Notes: generated by a model not told the origin, from the letters alone. Numbered from the stretch's first letter, positions 39,298 to 52,095 are shown. The stretch is DNA of 64,000 nt from Lunularia cruciata (GCA_948567375.1 OX419757.1:27342001-27406000); one strand, 5' to 3'. Translations and numbers: made by a program.

Positions 39298-41519
39298 TGT
39301 TGTGTTGTGGAAAAGTAAATTAACATGGTTTATCTCTACATTAGTGGAGTAGACGGTATGATGGATCCCACGGTTGAGCTATTGCCATATGAGCAATTTG
39401 TGTATGTGTATGCAATTGGCCACATGGGTTAAGATCTAATCCTTTTCAAGGGCTTTGATGTATATACATGGTGGAGAGTTAAATCAAAGGGTTGTGTTTT
39501 AGTTGGAGGAGTCTTGAGCAGGAGAAGGAAGTTGAGAGTGAGAGTTGTAGCAGAGCCTGGAGATTGGGCATCGGAGAGAGCAATTGAGTAGGATATGTCC
39601 TATGCTCTTGATTTTTCCACTCCCAAATCCTTTTCTCATCAAGTTTCAGATTCTACACCATGATGGCTTACGAGATTAGATGGTGACACATTTTGGGGCT
39701 GCATTCATAGGATCTGTGATGGAAAACCCGGATCTTGTTGTCCTTCTAGTGCTTACTTATGAGCAAGTATAGGATCTAACTCTTTATGTGCTCTTATAGA
39801 TGAGGAAAACTCAATTTCTCTCATGAGCTTCAAGGTGGACTTGTGGGGTCCATTTGTCAAAAAGTGAAGAGACTAAATGATAAACTTGTAAGAGATTGGG
39901 TCCCAAGTAGAAATCTCTAGAGTTTTTTGACCTTCAAAGGAGTTTGGGAGGGGGGCATTTGAGGAGAAGAGACCATGGTTGGAGAGAGGAGCTAACAAGC
40001 TACAATCTAAAGATTGAAATCAGAGGATTTGAGATAGATTTTGGGAGAGATATTATCAATTGAATCAAGGGGGTAGAATTCATACCCAAGAGTACAAAGT
40101 AGGCAATTGGGAGAGCTTCTTGACATATTTTCATTATCTATGAGTGGTTTTAGAGAGTAGACAAAGTTTTTATAGTGCTTAGCTCAAGAAATTTTAGTTT
40201 TGGATCAATCTCAAATATATATGGTTGATAGAAGTTGATGCTTTTGGGATGTAAGGTGTTGGAGAAGAGCTGGTCATCAAGTCTGGAATTTTGATCACTC
40301 CCCAAGTTGTGGTTTGAATCACCTTATGAAAATTTCTTGCGTTGCTGGTGGTTAAATTTTTCACCTTTGTGCAAAGGTTTTATGTGAATTCCTCAAAAGA
40401 AGAATTCAAGGTCTTGGATCAAGTCTACTTGGGTCTATAGAGCTCACAAGTTAACCCAACTCACAAATTGATCCATATCTAGAGATTGGGGTTGGATTAG
40501 GCCATCAAACTCTGTAGAGAGTTAGAAAAAGGCACAATCAGCTACTGTGGAAAATTTGGTTGCCTTTGGGTCCATGGAGAGTGATATTTGATGCAATAAG
40601 TGTTATTAAAATATTGTCAGAAGCTCAATAGAGCAATTCTATCTTCAATCATGAATGACGGGCAATTCTTCTATTTTTTGTGACTGTGATTGAGGATTTT
40701 AAACTTTTGGAGTGCTTTTTAGGATCAAGTGTACCTTTGGTTCAGAAATCTGGGGAAATTTTGCCAAGAACCAGGAGCAAACCCTAAACTAGGGATTTCA
40801 AAAATTAGGTAAAAGTTATAGAAAACTAGCCAAGTTTGAGAGCTTGGCAAGGGAGCTGTCATGATCAGACTGTAGAGTATTTCATATCATGGAAAGCTTT
40901 CTCATAGGCTTTCCATTGAATCTAATATTTTCTGAATGTAAGTTACAAAAAAATGTTATGTCCATATGAGGTTTGAAGACTTTCCCTTATCAAAAAGACA
41001 TAAAAGTTCCCCACTTGGATTAGAAATTGGTTGAAATATGAAGAATAGATTGGAGAAGACTTGGAGTACAGGTTGAAATTATCTTGATAATATAGCAAGA
41101 AGGCCCTAAAGCTCTTTTTCAACAAAAAGCACAAAGAGTTATTCTCAAATTCTTGTGATCGGATCCTCTCTGTACTTGCATGCTTGTTTGTACGCCCAGT
41201 TGGCTTGGATTGGTATGTGGGCATTGCGCTTAGGTTCATTCCTTCTATGTGTGCTATGTTTTTCTCCTTGGTAATGTTGGAAGTGATGACCAACAGGCCA
41301 AGATGTTCTGAAGAGTGCATGTTCTGATGACAGGTTAGGTTTCCATGCTACTTCCCTACCCGATAGAAGGAATCTTAGAAACAAGAGTAGAAGGTTCTAC
41401 TAGTTGGGTACCACATGCACTCATATTAGTAGAGAGAAGTTTATGCACAAACTATGATCCATAAGCTTCATAGCTAGGCATCCTATGTGTTCCTAGAGAG
41501 AGAAAGGCAAAGTACAACA
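39298..41519 (-). mobile_element. R1 copy 2, inverted 2.2-kb LTR-like repeat
   Basis: It is the reverse complement of R1 copy 1 along its whole length (about 2222 bp). Its first bases TGTTGTGTTGTGG match TGTCATGTTGTGG and its last AAGTACAACA matches AAGTATGACA. It lacks 15 bp near the left end. No clear target duplication is visible (GATAT left; TCATAT right), and G1 does not continue on the right, so a deletion or rearrangement accompanied this copy. Confidence 0.8.
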
Positions 41520-42239
41520 TCATATGCACCACTACCAAATTTGCATCAAATCACACAAAACTTCTACACATGATCACTCTCAAGGAAATATAAACCACAA
41601 TGAAAGTACCAACAATCAGCCAAGCTTGGAGATCCTACCAACACCCTTAGTTCTTGCACTAAATTTCCCTTTGACTCTCACTTCTTTGATGTAATAAGTT
41701 CATTCTTCTACTTGAATCACATTGAAATAGATCTATATTCAATCCTTCACTCAAAACTCTACCAACAATCAGGTATTGATTATAGTCAAACCACACCCAT
41801 TCTAGCTAAGAGACTCCACATGATGCTTGCCAACCTCTATCCACCATAACCAAGAACTCAAAGGCTCAACATCAAAGAAGTGAGCTCTTTGGAGTTGCAC
41901 TTTGAAGGTATACTCCTTTGCTCCTTGGTCTCTAGGCCTAAAAACACTGTTGATGGCCCATCTAACGGTGCAAATTGTGCAAGTGATGATGGGTCCCACC
42001 AAGTGATTAGTAACCGTAACATAAAACTAGACTGCAAAAAAGTAGTCCATGAGTAACTACCAAAATAATTATGACTACCAACACTACCACTTCAATGACC
42101 AAGCAACCTAGCTTTGTCACTACAAGTGTTGTGACAATGTGGACTTGTGACAAAGGAGAAGAAAGACCCAATTATGATTGTTGGTGATTGTAGCATCTAA
42201 AGGAGCACACACAACATTGGCACATAGATAATTTTAAGC
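41520..42239. other. Unassigned sequence between R1 copy 2 and copia-1
   Basis: No protein family is recognised. It may include the 5' LTR or leader of copia-1, but no primer-binding site was found. Confidence 0.35.
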
Positions 42240-42289
42240 ACTACATTACATCATGTTGTGTGTTTCATCATCAATGACAAGTCACATTC

Positions 42290-42620
42290 AAGACCTCACT
42301 TTGCTCAAGATGGCTTGGTATGTTTTGGCAAATGAGTTTTAGTCCACCATAAAGGCCAAAAAACTTGCAATTGCCATCATAGTTCAATATGTGTAAGCAA
42401 TGCTCAATATGCATCAACAATTATTTTAACTACATAAAGAGCCTTATCTCTATGAAGGTGATCATTGATCCAATTTTGCTAATTGGAGGTATGCTACAAG
42501 GTCTAAAACTAGACTACAAGCAATTTGTGCATCAATTTCCACTTGAGAGCCACTTCTAAAGTGAGATGAGTTGGTTGCAATGCTACTTGGTGAGGAGATG
42601 CAATTATTGTGGAGTGCTAG
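42290..42620 (+). pseudogene. copia-1 gag remnant
   Basis: Frame-shifted pieces include LDYKQFVHQFPLESHF and DELVAMLLGEEM, which resemble the mid-gag of plant copia elements. Stops are frequent. Confidence 0.5.
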
Positions 42621-43165
42621 TTCCTTGTTGTCTAATGGCCTACAAGGCTTATATTTTGCAAGGTATAGGGGATTTCAAGGTAGTGATCTCTACCTTAAAA
42701 TCTATTCAAGTTTTCTATACCACCTATTGTGAGCCTAGGGAGCACTAATTTTTCTATTATTTCTCTATATCGACTAGAGTACTTAGAGAGGGTTGTTCGG
42801 TCTATGCCCCAAATAGTTAGTCTAGGAGTTGTGCCAAGGTATCCCCTTATGATAAAATTGTTACATATGAGGATGAAAACCTCACCTATACACAATACTT
42901 GTGTGCAAGATGTCATCTCAGCAAATATGCCTACTACATCATAAGTATCACAAGGAGAGCTACCTAGTCAAGTACTTAAGCCAAGACAATCTCAACAGGT
43001 AAAACACTCTATTAGATTATTTATGCATAAAGGTTTTCTTCTTACATATCATGCATATATGACTACCATTTTTCAAGGATACAAACCATCCACCTTGAGA
43101 AAGGCTCTACATTTGGAATAGTGGGTTGTTACCATGCAAGCAAAACTTGCTAGTCCTACCCACCA

Positions 43166-44330
43166 ATGCACATGGTAGTTATAGATCTTCCTATTAGTCA
43201 TAGGGCTATTGGTTGTAGATGGGTCTTCCCTATCAAGCATAATTCTAATGGCTCTATGAGTAGGTACAAGGCACACTTGGTGGAAAAGGGTTATACTCAA
43301 CAACATGGCTTGGACTATGATGAGGCATTTAGTCTAGTTGCCAAGATAGCAACCATTTGTACAATAGTTGTAGTTGTAGTCCAATGAGGATCGTAACTAC
43401 ACTATATGGACTTCAAGAATGCATTTCTCAAATTCTATCTTAAGGAGGAGTTCCACATGGTGCAACCACTTGGTTTTGAGGATCCATGATTTCCATCTTG
43501 AGTTTTCAAGTTGCAAAAAGTATTTTTTGGCTTGAGGCAAGCTAAAAAATACTAAGTATGCAAAGATTTTGTCATAGTAACTCATGGGTTTGCTATTTCT
43601 CCTTTGAATCCTACCTTGTATGGCTAAATAGAGGTGAATTACGCTTTGATAGTCCCCATCTATGTAGATGATGTCATGATCATTGGAAGTTGTGAGAAGC
43701 TAGTGTCTCATCTTAAGGAGCACTTAAGGCCCAATTTGATATGCAAGGTCTAGGTGGCCTCAAATATTTCTAAAGTACAAACTTTTTTATGGATGGACAT
43801 GATATGTGGCTTGTGTAGAATCAGTATGCCACTAATATGCTGAAGAAATTTGGCCTATTGGAGTTTAAGCCTATGGCTACACCTTTGGAGTAGAACCATT
43901 ATTTGGGTGTTATGATAGCAAGGTACTTGCTAATCCTCATGGATATGGGTAGATAGTTGGTACTCTCATCTATCTGACCATCAATAGATCTGACCTAAGT
44001 TATGCAATTGGAGTTTTCAACCAATTCATGCAATCAACATGTACACAAAACTTGGAGTCTATCAAGCATATTTTTTGGTATGTTAAGTTCACATTCCAAT
44101 TGAGCTTCACTATACTTTTGGTGGATTATTGGTGCTACATGGTTACATTGATGCAGATCAGGCAAGGTGTGTCCTTGATAGGAATTATTAGAATGGAATG
44201 CCATTTAAAGTACATATTTGTACTAAGGAATACCATTGTGAGTTGGGCTTCTAAGAAGTAGCTAATTGTAGCTCTATCTTCCATTGAAGTAGAGTATTAT
44301 AGAGCTACCAATGATTGAGCTTATATCCTT
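43166..44330 (+). pseudogene. copia-1 reverse transcriptase and RNase H
   Basis: The block VVIDLPISHRAIGCRWVF, RYKAHLVEKGYTQQHGLDYD is the copia RT start. The catalytic YVDD is encoded at 43661-43672 (IVPIYVDDVMIIG). The later QFMQST and IKHIFWYVKFT match the segment before RNase H. Multiple stops and frameshifts are present. Confidence 0.8.
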
Positions 44331-44835
44331 GATTTCAGATTTGCATCCCTCACACTATTACACTCTTTTGCTTACAAACTTAAGCTAATATGTCCTACAA
44401 GAACCTTCTATTTAACAAAATTATTGCTTAATCCTAGCATGAAACATAGGATTACTAGCCAACTTTATGCTTCTCATGTTTTTATATACAACAAAATGGG
44501 ATAAACACATTACACACAAATGTCCAAAATCAAACTCTAGAGCCAAACAACTTCACAGGTTGCATTGATGGCTCAATCAAATAGCACCTTGTGTGTTCCC
44601 AAAGAAAAAAAAGTACAATTGACCATAAAATTTTTATGTGGTTTGGCCAAAAATCTGCCTATGTCTATAGCTGCATTGATTTCATTAGCATACTTTGTCA
44701 CACATGATACAATGAACCATGGTGCTCATATGAGGTCTCACCAATATTTTTTCTTCAAGAGCACTACCCCTAGAACTTTACCATAGGCTACACTTGCAAA
44801 GCCCATAAGAGGATTATGCACTAAAGACTCTAGTT

Positions 44836-45409
44836 TGTAATACTCCGAGGACAAGAGAAGAGAGAAAACACAGATTTCACACTCAATCCTCCGATGCTCC
44901 AAAGGAGCACCTTCTCTTTATAATATAGACAAGAGGATCTCCTCCAAGGAAGCTCCACCATAGGATTAGGCACATAGATAGGTGACATGTCAACAAGCTC
45001 CACCCTTGGATTTCCCACTTGGATGGGTGACATGTTGGTCTTGGTCCTATCTAGTTGGTCAAACAAGCTTTGACTGGAGAGAATCTTCTTCTAGGAATCT
45101 CATAATCCTATAGGTGAGGTACCATTGGAAAGCTCTCAACAAGACAAACCAAGGAGGAGTGAAAACCAACATTTCCTCCAATGGGGGGGGGGGGGGATCC
45201 ACACATTTTTGAGGTCTAATTCATCTGTTTAGGCCTCTAAAATTGCCTTCAAAGATTTCAGGCATATTTTGGTTCCTACCCTATTAGTAGAAGTCCCCTT
45301 GTGGTGATATCTCTTTTTGATCTATTTAGTCCATCATGTGTAACATCCTTCCAGATGTTACCAAACCAAATTTCACATCTAGATCATATGGCTAGCTCTT
45401 GGTATTACA
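44836..45409 (-). repeat. G2 3' LTR
   Basis: 574 bp, paired with 53824-54403. It lacks the internal tandem unit found in the G1 LTRs. A run of 14 G (45183-45196) replaces a GGGG in the partner LTR. Confidence 0.9.
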
Positions 45410-45823
45410 AACCTCCCTCCTTTTAAGACACAACGTCCTCGTAGTGTAGATGTTGCTCAAACGCTTGCACCAACACCCAGTACATGTGTCAAATTGGCAG
45501 CGGGCTCCCAGGTTGCCTCATAGAGAGGGTAACCTTTCCACTATACCAGATAGTCCATCCATGGATGGCGAGTATCAAGCATGCATTTTTGGAGGGTACG
45601 CTCCACTTCATATTCCTCTATGCCATCAATGGGTGTTGGACAAGGTCAAAGGTCTTTTGTGGAATGACAATGGCGCGATCAGGGATGATATATGCACAGA
45701 AGGTAAACTGGGAACATTAGATGGATCTTCATGTGTGGTGGTAGCTTGAGGTGATAGGCCATAACGTCGACTCGACAAAGAATAGAAAAAGGTCCAATAA
45801 AATGAGGTCTGAGCTTACGAGAG
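45410..45823 (-). pseudogene. G2 C-terminal pol with chromodomain
   Basis: The minus strand reads KLRPHFIGPFSILCRVDVMA, YHLKLPPHMKIHLMFPVYLL, then a chromodomain core EEYEVERTLQ...YLV*WKGYPLYEATWEP. A TAG replaces a codon just before WKGYP. Chromodomains guide some gypsy integrases to heterochromatin. The piece is separated from the rest of integrase by element B. Confidence 0.8.
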
Positions 45824-48523
45824 TGTGACAACCCAGCAAATATCACTTTTGCGGTAATCGGGTAAGTAAAGTTTGTTCCCGCAGAGATATGATTCAGAAT
45901 TGGTCAAATACAAAGCAAAGTAACAATTTCAGTTCTTCTTGGTTGCGTCTTTAATCTCTTAGGTAGAAACCACACCCAGAAGAGAGTAACAAGCACTGAC
46001 TCGCAGTCTTGTCACAAATTCACACTCCTTAATCACAAATCCATCAAATCTTTCCAAACAATCTTGATTGTGATGATTCAGGCTCTCCCAAAAACGGCAC
46101 TTCACTGCAAAACGACATCGCCTCAGAATTGTGTTCCACCCCTCCACTAAAGGCACAACTTCCTCGATCAAAATTGCTTCACATCAACTTTGCACTGCAC
46201 TCACAAATGCAAAATACTACCAACACTACAATTTCTCTCAGATCTGTCAAGGCATTGCTTTGATTGCACTTCAATCAGGATCAAACACACAAAATGAAGA
46301 TCAAGGCTGTGGAATCCAACATCCAACAAGCACACTAACTTGCACTTCAAATTTCTCCAAACACTCACAAACACAATTGCAAAGTTGATACTCGGAATCA
46401 AGCTCAAGCGACAAGCATTACTTCACAGCACTTTGCTTTATCTATTCTCAGAAATAATGAGCACTAAACAACATTTGACTGCAAATGCCACTCGTAAGTA
46501 GTGAAGCAATCGACAATTATCTTCCTAATGTACCTCTTCCTAACAACTCTACAAACCTGCAGATCTCATATGACAATGCAACCTTTCTTATCTATTTATT
46601 CAAATCTCAAATTGGTTTCTACTCCGATCCGATGTCTACTTCTTCTTTGGCTTTCAAACCCGAACCCAAAGTAATCTTACTTCCTACTACTTTATCCTTG
46701 GGTTTCATATCTTCTACTTCTTCTACCATTTCTAGCAATTCTCTTTCCTGATCTGAAATTCTACTAGTGGGTACTTTATCTAACTCCTCATCTCCCGACC
46801 CACTCTTCTCTAATGTCTCCAATGGTAACTCCGAAGACATTTGGACTCCTATGTTATCTACTTTGGGTTTTGCTCTAACATCTTTCCAAAGTTTTTCTAT
46901 CTCTATTTCACTAAGTCTAATCTAATCAAGACGTTATCTTCTACTTCTAATATCTTCCGGTCTACCCGAGTTCTGAGACTAATTAACAAGGCATTCATAT
47001 CTGTGTCTTTTGCCTGTCTTCGCCTTGTCTCCTGCACCAACAACTTCAACTCGTGCAGTCTCGTCTCCTCAATCCAAACATTGGCTTCTGTGCTTAACAT
47101 TGCATTCATTTGGAGTACTATCTCCTTCAATGGCTCCAATCTTGTCTTCCTCTCACGCTCACGATCTGCAAGCCAATCCTCTCTGTACATTGCCAATTCC
47201 TCCTCGAATTTGGCTTTCATCGTCTCCTTCTCCTTCTCCTTTTGTACTACCTTCTCCTCTTGATTACAAAGTAATTTTCGTAATTGGTCTTCTTCTCTGT
47301 ATCATGCCGCCAACTCTTGTTGCCAGAGTTGCTTCTTCTCCTCGACACTCTCCATCACTCTATCAAGCTCCTCATCTTGCTGCTACCCTCGCCATAGCAT
47401 GGATTACTTCTACTCTTGAATCAACAAACTGCTGCTTCAAAATCTCATACTCCGCTACATGTCTCTCCCTTGCTATGTCACTTGTCTTCACCAGATCCTC
47501 TTGATAATTTACTTCTCTCTTCAGGTCTTCAATTACCTCACTTCTCTCTACTGCCTCCGCTTGTAGTACTTCACTTTCCTCCTCACCTCGGGTTATACTC
47601 TTCTTCAACTCTGAGTTTTCTTCTTCTAATCGCCAACACCTGCACTCCTATCTCTCTTACCTCGGGTTTAACTACTATCAATTCCTTTACTAATTGTATT
47701 GTGTCATCATCAAGAATTATAATTGAAACCATGAATACACTATCTACACCTTCAATTTGTAACCCACTTTCTCCTAATCACTCATGTTACTAACCCGAAG
47801 ACACTTATTGTCTGATCTTGCACTTTGGGTTTATTCACTACTGCTACTTCTCCTTCAATTCATGTTCCATCTTTAATCAAGACTGAAATTGAAGTCATGG
47901 GTATCCTAATTATCTTCTTTCACTACTCTAACTTCCTTTGATCCCTCTGGCAAAACTCCCAAAGTTTCCTTCACTGCACTCCAAGGTCCGGCTACCTCTG
48001 ATTTAGTCATCTTCATTTAGACCCGAAGTCATGTAAACCCGAAGTACAAAGTACGAAGTCCAAAGTACGAAGTCACATTGACCCGAAGAACCTCAACCCG
48101 AAGTACATCTACTTCAGAAACTTCAAATGCTTGTAACTTCTTCTACAGACCTCCAAACTTTGCGATTTTGGTGGCAATGGAAATCTTTGAACGAGATGCT
48201 TGTAACGAGATATAGAACGCTTGATTTGGACTATTCTTCACTGAGAAATGGCCCCCGCAAGAATCCTGACCTGTAACCTTCATTCCGATGGGAAGAAATC
48301 CTCTTTCGGCGCCTGATCCGAGTTTTTCCCTCCTCTGACACAAAGTAAACTTCTTTGGATCTGATCCAAACCAAGCACTTCTTCCTCTTACACAAAGTCG
48401 ACTTCCTCGGGTCTGATCAAAACACAGGTTTGCACTCATTTCTTCTCCATTTGGTTTCAATTTGGTTTCAACAAGGCATTTCTTCTTCTAAACTCGTCCA
48501 AAATGAAAAATGTGGGTACCACA
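45824..48523 (-). mobile_element. Element B, second copy of the A family
   Basis: The ends match element A: TGTGACAACCCAGC at 45824 and GTGGGTACCACA at 48523. The flanks GAGAG (45819-45823) and GAGGG (48524-48528) are a 5-bp target duplication with one mismatch, and G2 coding text continues on both sides. The first 700-900 bp align closely with 13734-14600. At 2700 bp it is shorter than A and lacks the globular core coding block, keeping the coiled-coil tail and the terminal regions. A motif ACCCGAAGT recurs about five times at 48018-48105. Confidence 0.85.
46619..47608 (-). pseudogene. Element B coiled-coil coding remnant
   Basis: The open minus-strand stretches include FEEELAMYREDWLADRERER, LHELKLLVQETRRRQAKD and, upstream, EVIEDLKREVNYQEDLVKTS. 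The composition and heptad-like pattern indicate a long coiled coil. Corresponding text in element A carries more stops. No ATG-to-stop gene spans it. The function is unknown. Confidence 0.6.
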
Positions 48524-48549
48524 GAGGGCCAATTAATGTGAGGTTGGTT

Positions 48550-48829
48550 GTAGACAACCACACTTGATTCCATGTGCCTATGGTGTGCATTGGCATACTA
48601 CTTCTATTGATTTTGCACAATATGGAATCTGTGCTTGGCGCTCTCCACACCTTGTTGGATTCTAAAAACAAATGTGTTGACTGCATTGACCTTGATAGCC
48701 ACCGAATGGATCTTCATCAAGCTAGAAGGTGTGAAGGGATGCTCACTATACATGAGGACGAACAGAGTGACATGGGTAGATGCATTCACCAAATTGTTGT
48801 AAGTGAATTCTACCAATGGGAGTAGGATG
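48550..48829 (-). pseudogene. G2 integrase, C-terminal core
   Basis: VEFTYNNLVNASTHVTLFVL, EHPFTPSSLM and ESAKHRFHIVQNQ match gypsy integrase after the core. It is separated from the upstream core by the insert at about 48830-49510. Confidence 0.75.
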
Positions 48830-49510
48830 TCATGTGAGCCAGCCTATCTCTCACTCAGGATGAACCTCTAATGGCTATTATGGTAGCACACCATGGACTA
48901 AGAAGGACCCCAACTCCATCATACTCCTCTAAGGCTACCACTCCAAGACTCAAGACATTGCTCATTAGACAACTCAATGAGAGAGAGATAGTTGCAAATG
49001 AAAAGATGATGAGTACTCCATCACCCCTTGTTTATATACCTATGAAATAGTTACGCACCAAAACTACTAATTACTAGAGTAACTCAAGTTACTAGGCTAA
49101 AACTCAAGTAAAGTCAAAAGTATAAATGAATATCCATCCACATAGGCATATTCCACTAAGCATGTGATCTTATCTTGACCCAACCACTAAGTCAAGGATT
49201 CCTTCACATGGGCTATCCTTGGACTATAAAAGAATCCAAAACAAAAAGGCTTGTGGGTCCAAGAGTTCTCAACTCTTTCCTCAAAGCCAAACACCTAGGA
49301 ATAATACCAAGTCAACACACTTCAATCTAAAATAGTGGTGCTCATCTTTTCCACTTCCTCTAAAGTAAGGTTCCTTCTATCTTAGCTATGAATAATTTTA
49401 GCTAATTATGACTAATATAGAACTATCCTTTATCTCTTTATAAATAATATGTTTCAAGTACTTGTAATACCAAGCTAAATATAACAATACCACACACATG
49501 CACAAGTGGG
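48830..49510. mobile_element. Unidentified insertion in G2 integrase
   Basis: G2 integrase reads up to RGGTI/WDYN at about 49512-49525 and resumes with LPLVEFTYNN at 48829. The roughly 680 bp between do not fit integrase. The size suggests a solo LTR or small non-autonomous element. The ends and target duplication could not be fixed. Confidence 0.45.
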
Positions 49511-50400
49511 TGTTATAGTCCCACCTCTCTTGCTCCTTTAAGGTAAAGCCGCACAACATGTCTTCAATAATATGATAGCCTGCTTTGTTTGTCCATCTAT
49601 TTGTGGGTGATAAGCTTTGGATATGGCCAACTTGGTTTTGAGGAAACCAAAGAGTGTTTGCCAAAACAACTGGTGAATTGAGTGCCTCTATTGGTGATGA
49701 GTACTTGAGACAAGCCATGGTGAGAGAAGATTTCATCTAAGTATAATTGAGCTAGTTGTGGAGCGGTCACATCCTTTGTGGTAGAGCGTACGTGAATCAT
49801 TTTTGTTGAGTTGGTCCATAAATACCATGATGGAGTCAAATTTTGAGGTGGTCTTGGGTAATTCTTAGACGAGATCCATACTCACCTATTCCCAAGGTTG
49901 TGTAGGAGTGGGGAGAGGTTGAAGGAGCCTTGTAAGAGCTTTATTTAAGGCTTTGTTCTATTGACAAAGTAGGCAGCTATATACATAGTCCATCACATCA
50001 TTGCTCATCTTGGGCCAATAGTAATGGCATTGGACTGCATCCAAGGTCTTGTCCACTTCCTACATGACCTGCAATGGCCAAATCATGACATTCTACTAGA
50101 ATAGTGGTTCATAATTTTGGGACATTTAGGATCCATAATTTGCCATCATGAAAGGTGAGTCCTTGGGTGCTGGTGATGCCTTTCAATGATTGCGCTCATA
50201 CAATCTAAAGATCAATTTTTGTAGCAGTTAGAATCCCTGGCTAGAATTTTGGGTTAATCTTAACCTCTATTACCAAATTGTTTACCATCGGCATGCGGGT
50301 GAATGCATCTACAAGTTGCTTCTTGCCTTGCACATAGGTGATTGTCATATTGAAGCATTGTTGCTACTTTGCCTACCAAATTTGGCAATGAGATAGATCT
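49511..50400 (-). pseudogene. G2 integrase, zinc-binding and catalytic core
   Basis: Pieces on the minus strand include MSNDVMDYV, LLQPLPTP, VSMDL, LPKTTSKFDSIMVFMDQL and AYHPQIDGQTKQA, the usual order of HHCC region, catalytic Asp and the HPQTDGQ-type motif. Frames change several times. Confidence 0.7.
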
Positions 50401-51795
50401 TTCTATGTCTCAAGGTAGACTAGAGGTTTTGATTTATCTCTACTACAATGCCTTCTTGCCCAGATAGTGCTTCCAATGCTTGGTTGCAAGGACAATGGCC
50501 AACTCTTCTCATTTTGTGGTGTGATAGTTGCACTCTGCCAGTAATAAATTTTGAGAGAAATATGCAATTAGATGCCATTTGTCATGCCACTCTTGTTGTA
50601 GGATTGCTCCTATTGCTACGCCTGATGCATCTAAGCCAACTTGATTGGACGTTTTGGGTCATACCACTTTAAGATTGGTGCATGTAGCAAGATAGCTTTC
50701 AATTCTTGAAAGGCCAACTCTTATGCAGTTCACCATGTCCACTTCTTCTCCTTGCCAAGTAATGTCAGTAGAGGTTGTGCAACCTTGGAGAAGTCCTTGA
50801 TAAATTAACGATAGAATCTTGTCAACCCCAAGAAGCTCTTGAGTTGAGTCGGATCTTTTGGCGGAATCCATTTTTGAATGACCTCCATTTTATCTGAAAA
50901 TACTTGAATACCCTCTGCACTTACTCTATGCCTCAAGTTGTCTATTTCAGACTTGCCAAACTTGCACTTTGAGATTTTGGCATACAATCAAATTCTATCA
51001 TAGAATGTGGAGGGCTTCTCGTAGATGTTGTTTGTGTTCCGTCATCATGCTAATGTATACTAAGATATCATCCAAGAAGACAATAATAGACTTATCCAAA
51101 TATGGCCAAAATATGTCATTCATTAGACTCATGAAAGTGGTAGGTGCATTGGTGAGGCCAAAAGGCATCATGAGATACTCGAAGTGGCCAAACCTTATTC
51201 AAAAGGAAATTTTGTACACATCTTCTTCTACAATTCGGATTTGATTGTAACCACTCTGCAAGTCCAATTTGGTGAAATATCTTGCTCCATGGAGTTGATC
51301 AAATAGGTCATCAATGCAAGGTAAGGGGTTTTTTTTCTTCACCATTTGTTAATTAAGACCCTGATAGTCAATGCACATGCACATTATACCGTCCTTCTTC
51401 TTCACAAACAAGAAAAAAGCCCCATACGGTGATATGTTGGGTTGGATAAACCCTTTTTGTAGCATATCCTCAATTTGAGGTTTACATTCCTCCAACTCTT
51501 GAGATGATAGGTGATATGGGGCCTTACAAGGAGGTCTCTTCATCGGGAGTGTCTCAATTTTATGATCTACTCTCCTTTTTGGTAGTAATCCTGAGGGTAG
51601 ATCATTGGGAAATACATCTTGAAACTCATTCACCACATCCTTTAGTTTCTCATAAATTTGTCCATCAAGTTGTGCACTTTGGACTTCTCTTATTAGACCC
51701 ATGAAACATCTATTGGTCTTATAGATAGTTGTTGTCCTTATGACATAGAGAGGCAACTCTTGCTTGTGTGCTTTTTCTTTAGCCCCAATGATCAA
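50400..51795 (-). pseudogene. G2 reverse transcriptase and RNase H
   Basis: An uninterrupted block (51349-51795) has FQDVFPNDLPSGLLPKRRVD, EDMLQKGFIQPNISPYGAFF and LFVKKKDG. The catalytic FLDD is encoded at 51067-51078. CKFGKSEIDNLRHRVSAEGI and LKSFLGLTRFYR follow (50805-50987), then RNase H (HLIAYFSQNLLLAECNYHTT) near 50.55 kb. Compared with G1 it has fewer stops in the RT start but is still defective. Confidence 0.85.
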
Positions 51796-51903
51796 CTATT
51801 GGTGGGTTCTCACTATTTTCTTCCTCCAATCTACCATAGGATTATAATGTTCCATCCATGGCATGCCTAAGATTGTATCATAATGAGCTAATTGTATCAC
51901 TTG

Positions 51904-52095
51904 CTACTCAATTGCTTCATGATATTCTCCTACAAAGGGTGTTACCCGTCTTGGTAATGATTCAATCCCCTTTGTTTTCCCATTAGGTAACTCTACTTCT
52001 TTGCTCTCATCTCTCTTTAGATCCATTCGCAATCTTATTGTAACAAAGCGAGACAAGAAATTCTTTGTTGCTCTTAGATCTATTAATACTCTCAC
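51904..52095 (-). pseudogene. G2 protease remnant
   Basis: VLIDLRATKNFLSRF corresponds to VLID[S/T]GATKNFLS. The catalytic D-[ST]-G has become D-L-R, so the site is destroyed. Confidence 0.7.

Noticed and set aside
30678-41519. R1 copies 1 and 2 as the LTR pair of one element
   Set aside because: They are in opposite orientation, and the sequence between them is a continuation of G1.
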